NCBI GenBank assembly: GCA_937923145.1
Contig: CALAJT010000013.1
Span: 43,475 to 107,474, forward strand
Origin: an uncultured Rubritalea sp.
GTDB taxonomy: Bacteria; Verrucomicrobiota; Verrucomicrobiia; Verrucomicrobiales; Akkermansiaceae
Direction: 5' to 3'
Length of the DNA stretch: 64,000 nucleotides
Shown: positions 55,089-63,318 of the stretch, one piece after another
How positions within the stretch are numbered: the first letter of the stretch is position 1
Layout: each line of letters opens with the position of its first letter
The notes under the pieces: model-generated
Database searches by the model: none
Seen by the model: only the letters and a program-made list of their open reading frames with translations
Told to the model about the DNA's origin: nothing
Made by a program: the position numbers and the translations under genes

Positions 55089-55361
55089 ATGGACTATATT
55101 GAGATTTCTGATTTTTCATCTATTTTAATAGTTCTCATAGGGCTGAGCTTTGGTAAGGTGGAAGACACGCACGAGGTCGCGGAGAAGACTGAAAAAGAGG
55201 TAAAGTATGATAACCCGATAGATCTTAAGATGGCAGGCTTGAAAGTAGATCTTAAGATGGCAGAGGTGATTAAGCCTGAAAGTAAATTGATTTCAGAAAT
55301 GCAGTATTATAAGGAAAGTGCTTTGGGGAGAATATTCGCGATGTGGAGAGCGATAAGATGA
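55089..55361 (+). CDS. hypothetical small protein
   Basis: A 90-residue frame with a hydrophobic start (SSILIVLIGLSFG) and an internal near-repeat, DLKMAGLKVDLKMAEV. It precedes the sulfatase gene but no SD or family match supports it. It could be a real small envelope protein or a chance frame. Confidence 0.35.
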   Translation: MDYIEISDFSSILIVLIGLSFGKVEDTHEVAEKTEKEVKYDNPIDLKMAGLKVDLKMAEVIKPESKLISEMQYYKESALGRIFAMWRAIR

Positions 55362-55428
55362 TTCGTTGATTATGCACATCCTTGCCTTGACCGCGGTAAT
55401 TTCCTCAGACATAGTTTATTCAGAAAAT

Positions 55429-57282
55429 ATGAATGCTCTAAAATCAATAATGCAATTATCTCCCTACAAAATTATTCTTGGAATTTGTCCGTTAGCATTT
55501 GCAGCTTTACCTGTATCGGCTCAGACCGAGGCTCCTATTGAAGCTGAGCGAGAGACAGCGGAAGAGTTGGATAAACGTGTAGACGGTCTACAGACTTTAC
55601 CAAATGTGATTATCATCATGACAGATGATCAAGGTTGGGGAGACTTCGGGGTGCATGGTAATAAGGTGATTGAGACCCCTAATCTAGATGCTATGTCGAA
55701 GCGTAGTGTGAGCTGGGAGAATTTCTATGTTAGCCCTGTCTGCACACCTACTAGAGCATCACTAATGACTGGTCGCTATAACCAACGGACTAAAGCTCTG
55801 GATACCTACCTAGGTAGAGCAATGATGGCTACTGACGAGGTTACTATCGCCGAGGCTCTTAATGGAGCTGGATATGCGACAGGGATTTTTGGGAAATGGC
55901 ATTTAGGTGATAATTACCCGATGCGACCTTCTGATCAGGGATTCGAGTATTCACTAGTGCACCGCGGAGGAGGCTTGGGTCAGCCATCTGATCCTATCTG
56001 TAATGATTCTAGATACACTAATCCGATTTTATTTAGAAATAATAAAGAGGTGCAGACTAAGGGCTACTGCACGGATATTTACTTTGATGAGGCTATAAAG
56101 TTTATCACTAAATCATCAGAATATCAGCGCCCGTTCTTTGCTTACATCGCAACTAATGCTCCGCACGGACCATTTAATGATGTGCCAGCTGATCTGTTAG
56201 AGCATTATAAGAGCAAAGATTTCAGCTCGATTTTGAAGGGTGATAATCCTAAAGAGCTAGATAAAGTTCAGCGTGTAGCTGCGATGATCACGAACGCGGA
56301 TCAGAATGTAGGAAAACTATTTAAAATGCTGGAAGAGAAGAAGCTGATAGGGAATACTCTAGTGATCTACCTCAATGATAATGGTCCTAATACAACTAGA
56401 TTTAATGGAGTATTTAAAGGCAAGAAAGCTGATGTGTTTGAAGGTGGAGTTCGCTCACCACTCTGGATACACTGGCCTAGTAAATTAAAGGCTGGAACGA
56501 AAATTACTTCTAACAATGCTGCTCACATCGATATCATGCCTACGATCATGGAAGCATGTGAAATGGGAACCCCAGATGCATTTGAATTTGACGGTAGGAG
56601 TTTGCTTGCTAAGACGCTTGACCCTGCGCTAGAGATGGAAACTAGACCAATCGTGATCCAGTGTCACCGTGGTGCTACAATGGTGAAGAACAGACACTTC
56701 ATGGTGAGAGACGGTAAATGGAAGTTAGTCTGTGATAGTGGATTCGATAGTACTACGATAAAAAAAGAAATTCCATTTGCTCTCTATGATTTATCAACTG
56801 ACCCTGGTGAAACGAAAGACGTAGCCGGAGAAAATGCTTCTGAAGTACAGCGCCTAACAGCTATCTATAATACATGGTACGATGACGTCTCTAAAACAAG
56901 AATTCGTGACAAAGGAACACCTTATATACTAGTAGACCGTGCTGAGGAAAACCCAATCGTCTTGACTTGGCAGGATAGAATTTCTAATGGTTGGACTTTA
57001 AAAGACAATGGTTTTTGGAAGGTGTTTTTCCAGAATGAAACGATGGTAGACGTGCGTGTATTAGCTGTGCCTGAGAAGTACGAGCAAGATCTTAAAGGCT
57101 ACACTGTAGTGCTACAGATAGGCAAGACTGAGTATAAGTCAGAGCCTGTGGGAGCCCAACAGATAGCAGTATTCCAGTCTGTGGTAGTTCCTAAAGGAAA
57201 GACTCAGTTGCAAGCTAAGTATGTTTCACCAGATGGAGATAAGGAGATTCCTGCTTATCAGTTACGAGTAATGCATAGGTAG
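55429..57282 (+). CDS. exported sulfatase (arylsulfatase type)
   Basis: A 617-residue type I sulfatase. A signal peptide (KIILGICPLAFAALPVSAQ) follows the ATG at 55429, which is chosen over a TTG at 55366 because it gives the signal peptide a normal N-region. The metal site is IIIMTDDQGWGD and NLDAMSKR, and the formylglycine motif is CTPTRASLMTGR (Cys at about residue 105 of this start). GKWHLGDNYPM and NDNGPNT complete the active site. The C-terminal extension from about 510 is a beta-sandwich. Formylglycine formation by FGE or an anSME is needed and not encoded here. Polysaccharide desulfation is typical in marine Verrucomicrobiota. Confidence 0.92.
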   Translation: MNALKSIMQLSPYKIILGICPLAFAALPVSAQTEAPIEAERETAEELDKRVDGLQTLPNVIIIMTDDQGWGDFGVHGNKVIETPNLDAMSKRSVSWENFYVSPVCTPTRASLMTGRYNQRTKALDTYLGRAMMATDEVTIAEALNGAGYATGIFGKWHLGDNYPMRPSDQGFEYSLVHRGGGLGQPSDPICNDSRYTNPILFRNNKEVQTKGYCTDIYFDEAIKFITKSSEYQRPFFAYIATNAPHGPFNDVPADLLEHYKSKDFSSILKGDNPKELDKVQRVAAMITNADQNVGKLFKMLEEKKLIGNTLVIYLNDNGPNTTRFNGVFKGKKADVFEGGVRSPLWIHWPSKLKAGTKITSNNAAHIDIMPTIMEACEMGTPDAFEFDGRSLLAKTLDPALEMETRPIVIQCHRGATMVKNRHFMVRDGKWKLVCDSGFDSTTIKKEIPFALYDLSTDPGETKDVAGENASEVQRLTAIYNTWYDDVSKTRIRDKGTPYILVDRAEENPIVLTWQDRISNGWTLKDNGFWKVFFQNETMVDVRVLAVPEKYEQDLKGYTVVLQIGKTEYKSEPVGAQQIAVFQSVVVPKGKTQLQAKYVSPDGDKEIPAYQLRVMHR

Positions 57283-57287
57283 TATAA

Positions 57288-58670
57288 TTACTTTCTAAAT
57301 ACACTGATAAAGTGACTGAGTATTCTCTGTAATAAGAGAAGGGCAGTTACAGCCATGCAGATGTAGCCTATCATCCAGCCATAGCGGTTGTAGAATGTTC
57401 TTCCGTCAGTGAGGCTTACTTTGCCTATCAAGTAGCCTTTGGTCATTACTGGGATACTACTTATTCGGTTGCCGTGAGGGTCTATGATCTGTGTGACGCC
57501 GGAGCTAGCAGCGACTGCTATCCAGCGTTTGTTTTCTGCGGCACGGTGGCGGAATAGTTCAGCGTGCTGGTGGTGTTGGCGCTCCGTCCAGTGCTCTGCA
57601 TCTAGGCTAGGGACGATGATTGCCTGCGCTCCGTCAGCTACCATTCTGCGGATAATGGGTTCATGGTCACAGTCGAAACAAATAGGTGTCCCGATGTTGC
57701 CAATAGGTGTGGGGATAGACTTAGCGATATCATGCTGGACTCCATCGTTAAATAATGGGACAGGGCGATTTTTATGATGAACACCGAGTAGATTTGAGCG
57801 ATGTAAACTGATGGCAGAATTATAATTTAAGCCTTCTCTTTTACTGGGGGTGTCGGCATTTGTATATGCTCCAAATACGAAAACATGGTGAGTGGCTGAT
57901 GAGAACGTGTAGAGATCTTCTCTGAGATAGGGTACATCTAAAGCCCGAGCATTTACTGCTAACTCAGGCCAGAGGATGAAGCCTTGTGTAGCAGGGGCAT
58001 CCTTATCTGCTAGGGCTTGCTGGGTGAGTTCTAAGCTATCGAGATGACTGCCCGTTTCATTTTGAATTGCTATGATAGGGATGTCACCCTGCTGAGGTGC
58101 GGAACGATAGGTGCCACTGAAAAATAGCATTATCAAAATAGTAGTACCTAGATAGTGTGGAACATTTTTTCTGTTAGGGGCAGATGTTAGCAGAATTGCA
58201 CTGAAGATAATGAGAAAGCTCACGCCATAAACTCCGATCAAAGGTGATAGCCAGCTAGGCTGCATGGCCACTCCAGGAGTCATCCATGGAAAGTGGAGCA
58301 TGTAGATCTCTGAGCGGAAAAATTCTGCACCTACCCAAACGAAAGCTGCCAAAGTGGATTTCCAATAAACAGAACATTTAAGTGTGACGGTGAGAGCACA
58401 GCTGATACCCACAAAAACAGCTACTATGAGCCAGAGTATGATTGCCGTGGAAGAGAATATATTCCACATCCAGGATAGAGTAAGCCCATAGAGGCAAAAC
58501 CCCTGGAGTAATCCCAGATAAAATGCTGGCCGTGGATTAAGCCCACGAATAGCGATGAAAAGTGGTATCCATGCGATGAGAGCCAGTGACCAATAGCTAA
58601 ATGGAGGGAATGCAAGAGCAGCGAGTCCACTACTAACGATGACTAATAGAAGACGATAAATGATGAGCAT
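57288..58670 (-). CDS. lnt: apolipoprotein N-acyltransferase
   Basis: A 460-residue membrane enzyme that adds the third acyl chain to lipoproteins. Six or seven helices in the first 190 residues are followed by a periplasmic nitrilase domain with Glu in ILWPELAV, Lys in HHKNRPVPLFND and Cys in GTPICFDCDHE, then a C-terminal helix. It is slightly shorter than E. coli Lnt (512). It converges on the sulfatase gene with a 5-bp gap. It fits the presence of lipoproteins elsewhere in the window. Confidence 0.9.
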   Translation of the reverse strand: MLIIYRLLLVIVSSGLAALAFPPFSYWSLALIAWIPLFIAIRGLNPRPAFYLGLLQGFCLYGLTLSWMWNIFSSTAIILWLIVAVFVGISCALTVTLKCSVYWKSTLAAFVWVGAEFFRSEIYMLHFPWMTPGVAMQPSWLSPLIGVYGVSFLIIFSAILLTSAPNRKNVPHYLGTTILIMLFFSGTYRSAPQQGDIPIIAIQNETGSHLDSLELTQQALADKDAPATQGFILWPELAVNARALDVPYLREDLYTFSSATHHVFVFGAYTNADTPSKREGLNYNSAISLHRSNLLGVHHKNRPVPLFNDGVQHDIAKSIPTPIGNIGTPICFDCDHEPIIRRMVADGAQAIIVPSLDAEHWTERQHHQHAELFRHRAAENKRWIAVAASSGVTQIIDPHGNRISSIPVMTKGYLIGKVSLTDGRTFYNRYGWMIGYICMAVTALLLLQRILSHFISVFRK

Positions 58671-58810
58671 GACTCAAGATTATTAAGTTATGATGGTGGA
58701 GTAAAATCGAAAGTAATGATGTAGAGTATCATTTTAAATGATAATGTGGGTGTGGAAGAGACTGCTACCCCTCAAGATATGTGTAAATTTTGAGCTATAG
58801 TTGTTAGGTT

Positions 58811-58838
58811 CCTAGCATAATCGCCCTGGGATTTCTAG
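58811..58838. repeat. relic of an element end (direct copy of 59087-59114)
   Basis: The 28 bases starting CCTAGCATAATCGCCC match 59087-59114 (CCTAGCTTGATCGCCC...) at 26 of 28 positions and in the same orientation. The second copy is the right end of the adjoining MITE-like element plus flank, so the first is probably the end of an older, mostly lost copy. Confidence 0.5.
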
Positions 58839-58840
58839 CA

Positions 58841-59102
58841 GGGCAACCAAGCTAGGGAATTTCTTGACTAGATTTTATAAGAACCGCTGATTTTCGCAGG
58901 TTAGCGCTGATTTTTCTTAGTTGTTTGAAGCAAAAAAAAGCTTTTTTTGGAAGGTTCTTGACTGTCGCCAGCAACTTCCAACTTCTGGGTCGTGTTTTTC
59001 AATGAATTTAAGAATGCTTCCTATAGAAATCTGTATAAAATCAGCGTAATCTGCGGTAACTTTTTTACTTTTTCTTATTAGCTCTCCCTAGCTTGATCGC
59101 CC
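58841..59102. mobile_element. MITE-like element, copy A
   Basis: A 262-bp non-coding element with terminal inverted repeats: GGGCAACCAAGCTAGGGA (58841-58858) and TCCCTAGCTTGATCGCCC (59085-59102), matching at 16 of 18. Subterminal inverted segments (near AACCGCTGATTTTCGCAG and ATCAGCGTAATCTGCGG) would extend a hairpin. A second, clearly homologous copy lies at 63590-63847. No ORF of note. Confidence 0.75.
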
Positions 59103-59164
59103 TGGGATTTCTAGGCTGAAATAGAGATTGCAAAAGGTCGGCTTGTTGTTAGATTGTCCGTTCA

Positions 59165-60790
59165 ATGGATTTATTCGACCCAGAAAATCTAGAGCTGACC
59201 CTCAAAGCTTCGAACGAAGGTATATGGGATTGGAGTGTTGGTGCTACTGAGATTTATTATTCTGATAGAGTCTACCAGTTTTTTGGACTTGAGGGTAAAG
59301 AAGTGCCTAACCTGATGCTTCACCCGGAGGAATTATTATACAAAGAGGATGTGTCTTATTTTTCCAATATTCTGTCATTGATATTATCAGATCCTGATGA
59401 GGAATATTTCGCTGCTGATTGTAGATTTATTAAACCCGATGGTGCTGTCTACTGGCTGAGAGTTAGAGGAATCGTAGTGCGCGAAGAAGGAGTGGCAGTG
59501 CGCATGGCGGGTTCAATGATCGAAATCACTAAGCGCAAAAACGCTGAGCTTCAAGTTTCAGAAGAGCGCAACAGACTTAGATTAGTGATCGATAATGTTC
59601 CTCTACAAGTTTACTTTAAAAATAAGGAATTTGAGTATGTGCTGGTGAATCAACGTCAGGCTGAATGGGTAGGTGAGAGCTCTCCTAGAAACCTCATGGG
59701 TAAGACAGCACAAGATTATTTCTCTAGCGTAAGTTGGGAGGACAGTCACAGGGAGGAGATCGAAATTATGGAAACTGGTAAGCCTTTGATCGGTGTGATA
59801 CAGCGTGAAGAGTGGCCAGATAAACCTCCGACTTACGTGAAGAAGATGAAGTATCCTTGGTACAATAGTGAGGATGTGCTTCTAGGAACCTTCGGAATTT
59901 CCTGCGATGTGACTCAGATGGTGACTGCTCAGAAAAAGCTAGAGAGTCTAGCGCTCGCTCTGCAGGAGATGAATCACAAATTTGAGGAAGAGCTAATACT
60001 CGCGCGTGAGATTCAGTTTGCAATCCTGCCAGAAAATTCATCAGACTGGAAAGAGCGTATCAATCAGTGGAAAGCTCGTCTAGATATAGAACACCTCTAT
60101 ATACCTGCTACTGAGCTGGCTGGTGATTACTACGATATTATCCATATTGATGAAAACCGAATAGGCTTCTTAATTATCGATGTGATGGGACACGGGATTC
60201 GCTCCGCATTGATCGTTTCCTTAATCAAGGGCCTCATGGAGCAAGCTCTGCCATTCGCACTAGATCCAGCTACCTATATGGATGAATTAAACAGGTCGCT
60301 AACTACAGTGTTAATGAAAACGAGTGTTACCATGTTCGCTTCTGCCTGCTATGTGCTGTTAGATTATGACAAAGGCGTGGCAGCTATATCTAGCGCTGGT
60401 CATGAGGCACCGCTGCTTCAATTTAAAGAAAATTTATTAGGGGGAGAAAATACTAATACAGTCGCTAAGCTAGAGAAAGATCCTGCACTCGGATTTTTCC
60501 CAGACGCAGAATACCATACAGTAGAATATCCACTAGATTCACTAGAGAAAATAATGCTCTACACAGATGGCATCTATGAGATGCCGAATGCAGAGGGTGA
60601 GGACTGGGGGAGTGAAAAATTAGTAGAAGTTTTTGAGAAATGTAGAGATAAATCGATAGAAGACACCCAGGCTGAGGTTCATCAGAGTGCATTAAATTGG
60701 GCAGATGGTCAGGGTTTTCTAGATGATGTCTGCTTGATAGGTCTCCAGCTAAAATCTCCTAAAACTGTTAACAAATTTAATGTGAAATGA
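59165..60790 (+). CDS. PAS-PAS-SpoIIE (PP2C-type) serine phosphatase
   Basis: A 541-residue cytoplasmic signalling protein. A first PAS domain (about residues 5-125, KASNEGIWDWSVGATEIYYS) and a second PAS (about 135-255, NRLRLVIDNVPLQVYFKNK) lead through a short coiled-coil (QEMNHKFEEELILAREIQ) to a SpoIIE/RsbU phosphatase. The latter has the metal-binding Asp in TELAGDYYDI, the Asp in IDVMGHGIRSAL and SSAGHEAPLLQ, and the terminal FLDDVCLIGLQ. It probably dephosphorylates an anti-sigma antagonist (STAS) protein, but no STAS or RsbW gene is near. It overlaps the next gene by 4 bp (ATGA). Confidence 0.9.
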   Translation: MDLFDPENLELTLKASNEGIWDWSVGATEIYYSDRVYQFFGLEGKEVPNLMLHPEELLYKEDVSYFSNILSLILSDPDEEYFAADCRFIKPDGAVYWLRVRGIVVREEGVAVRMAGSMIEITKRKNAELQVSEERNRLRLVIDNVPLQVYFKNKEFEYVLVNQRQAEWVGESSPRNLMGKTAQDYFSSVSWEDSHREEIEIMETGKPLIGVIQREEWPDKPPTYVKKMKYPWYNSEDVLLGTFGISCDVTQMVTAQKKLESLALALQEMNHKFEEELILAREIQFAILPENSSDWKERINQWKARLDIEHLYIPATELAGDYYDIIHIDENRIGFLIIDVMGHGIRSALIVSLIKGLMEQALPFALDPATYMDELNRSLTTVLMKTSVTMFASACYVLLDYDKGVAAISSAGHEAPLLQFKENLLGGENTNTVAKLEKDPALGFFPDAEYHTVEYPLDSLEKIMLYTDGIYEMPNAEGEDWGSEKLVEVFEKCRDKSIEDTQAEVHQSALNWADGQGFLDDVCLIGLQLKSPKTVNKFNVK

Positions 60791-62364
60791 AGGGATATAG
60801 AGCTACGAAACGAGAGCGGCTGATGCTCGCACTGAGAGCATCTAATGAGGGCGTCTGGCTCTGGGATCTTGTTAGTAATGAGATTGAATATTCTAAAAAG
60901 GTACTCGAATTTATCGGATATCCTGCAGAGAATGTACCTCACTTATTCAGCCATCTACATACGATTTATCATGTAGACGATGCGGCTAGATTACAGCATA
61001 CATTAGACGATGTTTTTTCTCCTAATGGTCCTGAGCTATTTGGTGAGAACTGTAGATTCAAGCACCCTAGTAGGGGATGGGTATGGCTCAGAATCAGAGG
61101 TGCCTGCGTCCGTGATGAAAACAAGAAGGTAATCCGTCTAGCGGGTTCAATGATTAATATTACTAAGCGTAAGCAAGCGGAGCGAGCACTTGAGGAAGAA
61201 CGCCATTTACTGGACTTATTCATAGAGAGTATCCCTGTGAATGTGTACTTTAAGGACAAAGAGTCACGATTTGAAATGGCAAACACAGCTACCGCAGAGA
61301 AGATGGGGATGCAATCTCGCGATCAATTAATAGGTAACTCTGATCACACTTTTTTTTCAGCGGAGCATGCAGATAGATCGAAGCAAGATGAGCAGACGAT
61401 CATGGACACGCTCGAACAGTTAAATGGCACGCTAGAGAAAGAAACCTATGAAGGGCGGCGTGATACTTGGTGCATCACTAGTAAGTATCCTTGGCTCGAT
61501 AATAACGGGAAGGTCAAGGGCACCTTTGGGGTTTCTAGTGACGTGTCCGATATCGTAGAAATCCAGACTAGATTAGTCAGTGTCGCTAAGCAGCTCAAAC
61601 AGCGCAATGAGGAGTATGAAGAGGAGCTGAACTTAGCAAACGAAGTGCAACAGTCCATTTTGGTGAAAAATATTCCACCATTAGTAACGGATGATTGCCG
61701 AGTAGATTTCTATCCTGAATACCATCCTATGGAAGCTCTCGCGGGAGACTTTTATGAAGTAGTGACTGTATCTAAGGATACGATAGGACTTCTAATGTGT
61801 GATGTCATGGGACACGGTGTTAGAGCCGCATTAGTTGTAGCGATGCTAAGAGGACTGATTTCTAAGGAAGTCGAGCATGCGCAGCAACCTGATAAATTTC
61901 TCTACGGTTTGAATGAAGGTCTGACTAAAATAATGCATCGTGCGGGAATCCCTATGTTTGCGACTGCTCTTTATCTGTTGATCGATATTAAAAACAAAAC
62001 ACTCACTTTTGCAGATGCTGGACACCCACAGCCTATTGTGCTTGAGGGCGATAAATATCGTCAGCTTACTGTAGATAAAAAGAAGAAGAGTCCGGCTCTA
62101 GGATTAGTTCGTGACTCCGTATATCATAATCAGATAGTTAAACTCACTGATTTTAGTGAGTTTTTAATCTTCACCGATGGTATCTATGAGACAGTGAATG
62201 AAGAAGGTGAAGAGCTAGGAATAGAAGGTGTCATTGAAATACTACAGGAGAAATTATCACCCACAGCTAAGACCACTAAGGAGTTGCTAAAAGCGCTAAG
62301 AGATTACTCAGGTAATAAGGGTTTCAATGATGATGTTTGCCTATTGAATATAGCCACTAAATGA
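60787..62364 (+). CDS. PAS-PAS-SpoIIE (PP2C-type) serine phosphatase, tandem paralogue
   Basis: A 525-residue paralogue of the gene before it with the same layout: PAS (RASNEGVWLWDLVSNEIEYS), second PAS (LDLFIESIPVNVYFKDKES), coiled-coil (QLKQRNEEYEEELNLANEVQ) and SpoIIE phosphatase (EALAGDFYEV, MCDVMGHGVRAALVV, FADAGHPQPIVL, GFNDDVCLLNI). Active-site Asp residues are kept, so both copies should be active. The PAS domains differ more than the phosphatase domain, which suggests different inputs to a shared or similar target. The start overlaps the upstream stop and the DUF3820 gene follows by 1 nt. Confidence 0.9.
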   Translation: MKGYRATKRERLMLALRASNEGVWLWDLVSNEIEYSKKVLEFIGYPAENVPHLFSHLHTIYHVDDAARLQHTLDDVFSPNGPELFGENCRFKHPSRGWVWLRIRGACVRDENKKVIRLAGSMINITKRKQAERALEEERHLLDLFIESIPVNVYFKDKESRFEMANTATAEKMGMQSRDQLIGNSDHTFFSAEHADRSKQDEQTIMDTLEQLNGTLEKETYEGRRDTWCITSKYPWLDNNGKVKGTFGVSSDVSDIVEIQTRLVSVAKQLKQRNEEYEEELNLANEVQQSILVKNIPPLVTDDCRVDFYPEYHPMEALAGDFYEVVTVSKDTIGLLMCDVMGHGVRAALVVAMLRGLISKEVEHAQQPDKFLYGLNEGLTKIMHRAGIPMFATALYLLIDIKNKTLTFADAGHPQPIVLEGDKYRQLTVDKKKKSPALGLVRDSVYHNQIVKLTDFSEFLIFTDGIYETVNEEGEELGIEGVIEILQEKLSPTAKTTKELLKALRDYSGNKGFNDDVCLLNIATK

Positions 62365-62365
62365 G

Positions 62366-62674
62366 ATGGATTTTACAGAAATAGATAGAGAAGATTTCAG
62401 GAGGTTGTTAGGTGATATAGGTGCTATGTATATGCCATTTGGCAAATTTGGTCCTAAGGACTATCCTCCTAATGGTGTGCCTATCATGGATCTTCCTCCA
62501 GAATATCTATCTTGGTTTAAAGAACGGGGATACCCGAAAGGACAGCTCGGAGAGCTAATGCAGATGGTATGTGAGATCAAAGAAGTAGGGATGGATAGCT
62601 TATTCGATCCACTCAGAGTGGCGAATGGTGGCAGATTCAGTACCCGAAAGCGCAAACCTAAATCAGACTTTTAA
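62366..62674 (+). CDS. DUF3820 family protein
   Basis: A 102-residue protein with the DUF3820 pattern: YMPFGKFGP, then GVPIMDLPPEYLSWFKERGY, then PKGQLGELMQMVCEIK. The family is small, widespread and of unknown function, sometimes annotated as a putative quorum-sensing-regulated virulence factor. It starts 1 nt after the second phosphatase and is in its operon. The basic C-terminus (RKRKPKSDF) is variable. Confidence 0.85.
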   Translation: MDFTEIDREDFRRLLGDIGAMYMPFGKFGPKDYPPNGVPIMDLPPEYLSWFKERGYPKGQLGELMQMVCEIKEVGMDSLFDPLRVANGGRFSTRKRKPKSDF

Positions 62675-62700
62675 GCTGTTTTATAAAAAACTGTTGGAGA

Positions 62701-63318
62701 CTAACTTAGAGTTTTGTAATTCACAGGGACACTGACTACTTCCATACCTGCGCTCTGTGCTGCTATCATGCCGGCAGGTGCGTCTTCAAAGACCAGACAC
62801 TTCTTTGGATCTACTTCTAATCTCTTGGCGGCTTCTAAGAAAATATCTGGAGCGGGTTTTCCGCATGCGACATCATTAGCAGTGACAACTTCGTCGAACA
62901 GATCGCTGAGTCCTACTATCTGAAGCGTTTTCTCTGCTACTACTCTAGTGCCACCAGTAGCGATTCCCATAGGAACTTTACCTCTCATAGCGTGAGCGTA
63001 TTTGACTACGTCTTCGATGATGGTGACTTTATCTATGTTAGAAAGGAACGCTTCCCTCTTCGCAAGAGCTACTTCGTGAACATCCAGGTTGAGACCAAAT
63101 TCCCCATTAAGTTCCTTTACGATATCTTGTGTAGGTCGTCCCCCCATTGAGTAAAAGACGTCTTCTGGGAAGACATCCTTTGGAACATTGAACTGGCTAA
63201 GAGCATCACACCAAGCAGTAAAATGAGCAGGCATGGAGTCTACTAAAGTTCCATCTAGATCAAAAATGATCGCATCAAATTTGCCACTCGGTATATTAAG
63301 TTCTCCATATTCATTCAT
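62701..63318 (-). CDS. HAD hydrolase, beta-phosphoglucomutase/sugar phosphatase type
   Basis: A 205-residue HAD-superfamily enzyme. Motif I is IIFDLDGTLVDSMPAH, motif II GIATGGTR, motif III GKPAPDIFLEAAK, and motif IV LVFEDAPAGMIAAQSAG. An alpha-helical cap lies after motif I. This layout is shared by beta-phosphoglucomutase and the YqaB-type sugar phosphatases; the Gly-rich cap (MGGRPTQDIV) fits YqaB/fructose-1-phosphatase better. It converges on the DUF3820 gene with a 26-bp gap. Confidence 0.88.
   Translation of the reverse strand: MNEYGELNIPSGKFDAIIFDLDGTLVDSMPAHFTAWCDALSQFNVPKDVFPEDVFYSMGGRPTQDIVKELNGEFGLNLDVHEVALAKREAFLSNIDKVTIIEDVVKYAHAMRGKVPMGIATGGTRVVAEKTLQIVGLSDLFDEVVTANDVACGKPAPDIFLEAAKRLEVDPKKCLVFEDAPAGMIAAQSAGMEVVSVPVNYKTLS

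Larger units (their letters stand above)
58671..59164. other. intergenic region, 494 bp, mostly a MITE-like element
   Basis: From 58671 to 58810 the sequence is AT-rich with no gene seen and should hold the lnt promoter. The rest is the MITE-like copy at 58841-59102 and its flanks. The phosphatase gene starts at 59165. Confidence 0.6.
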
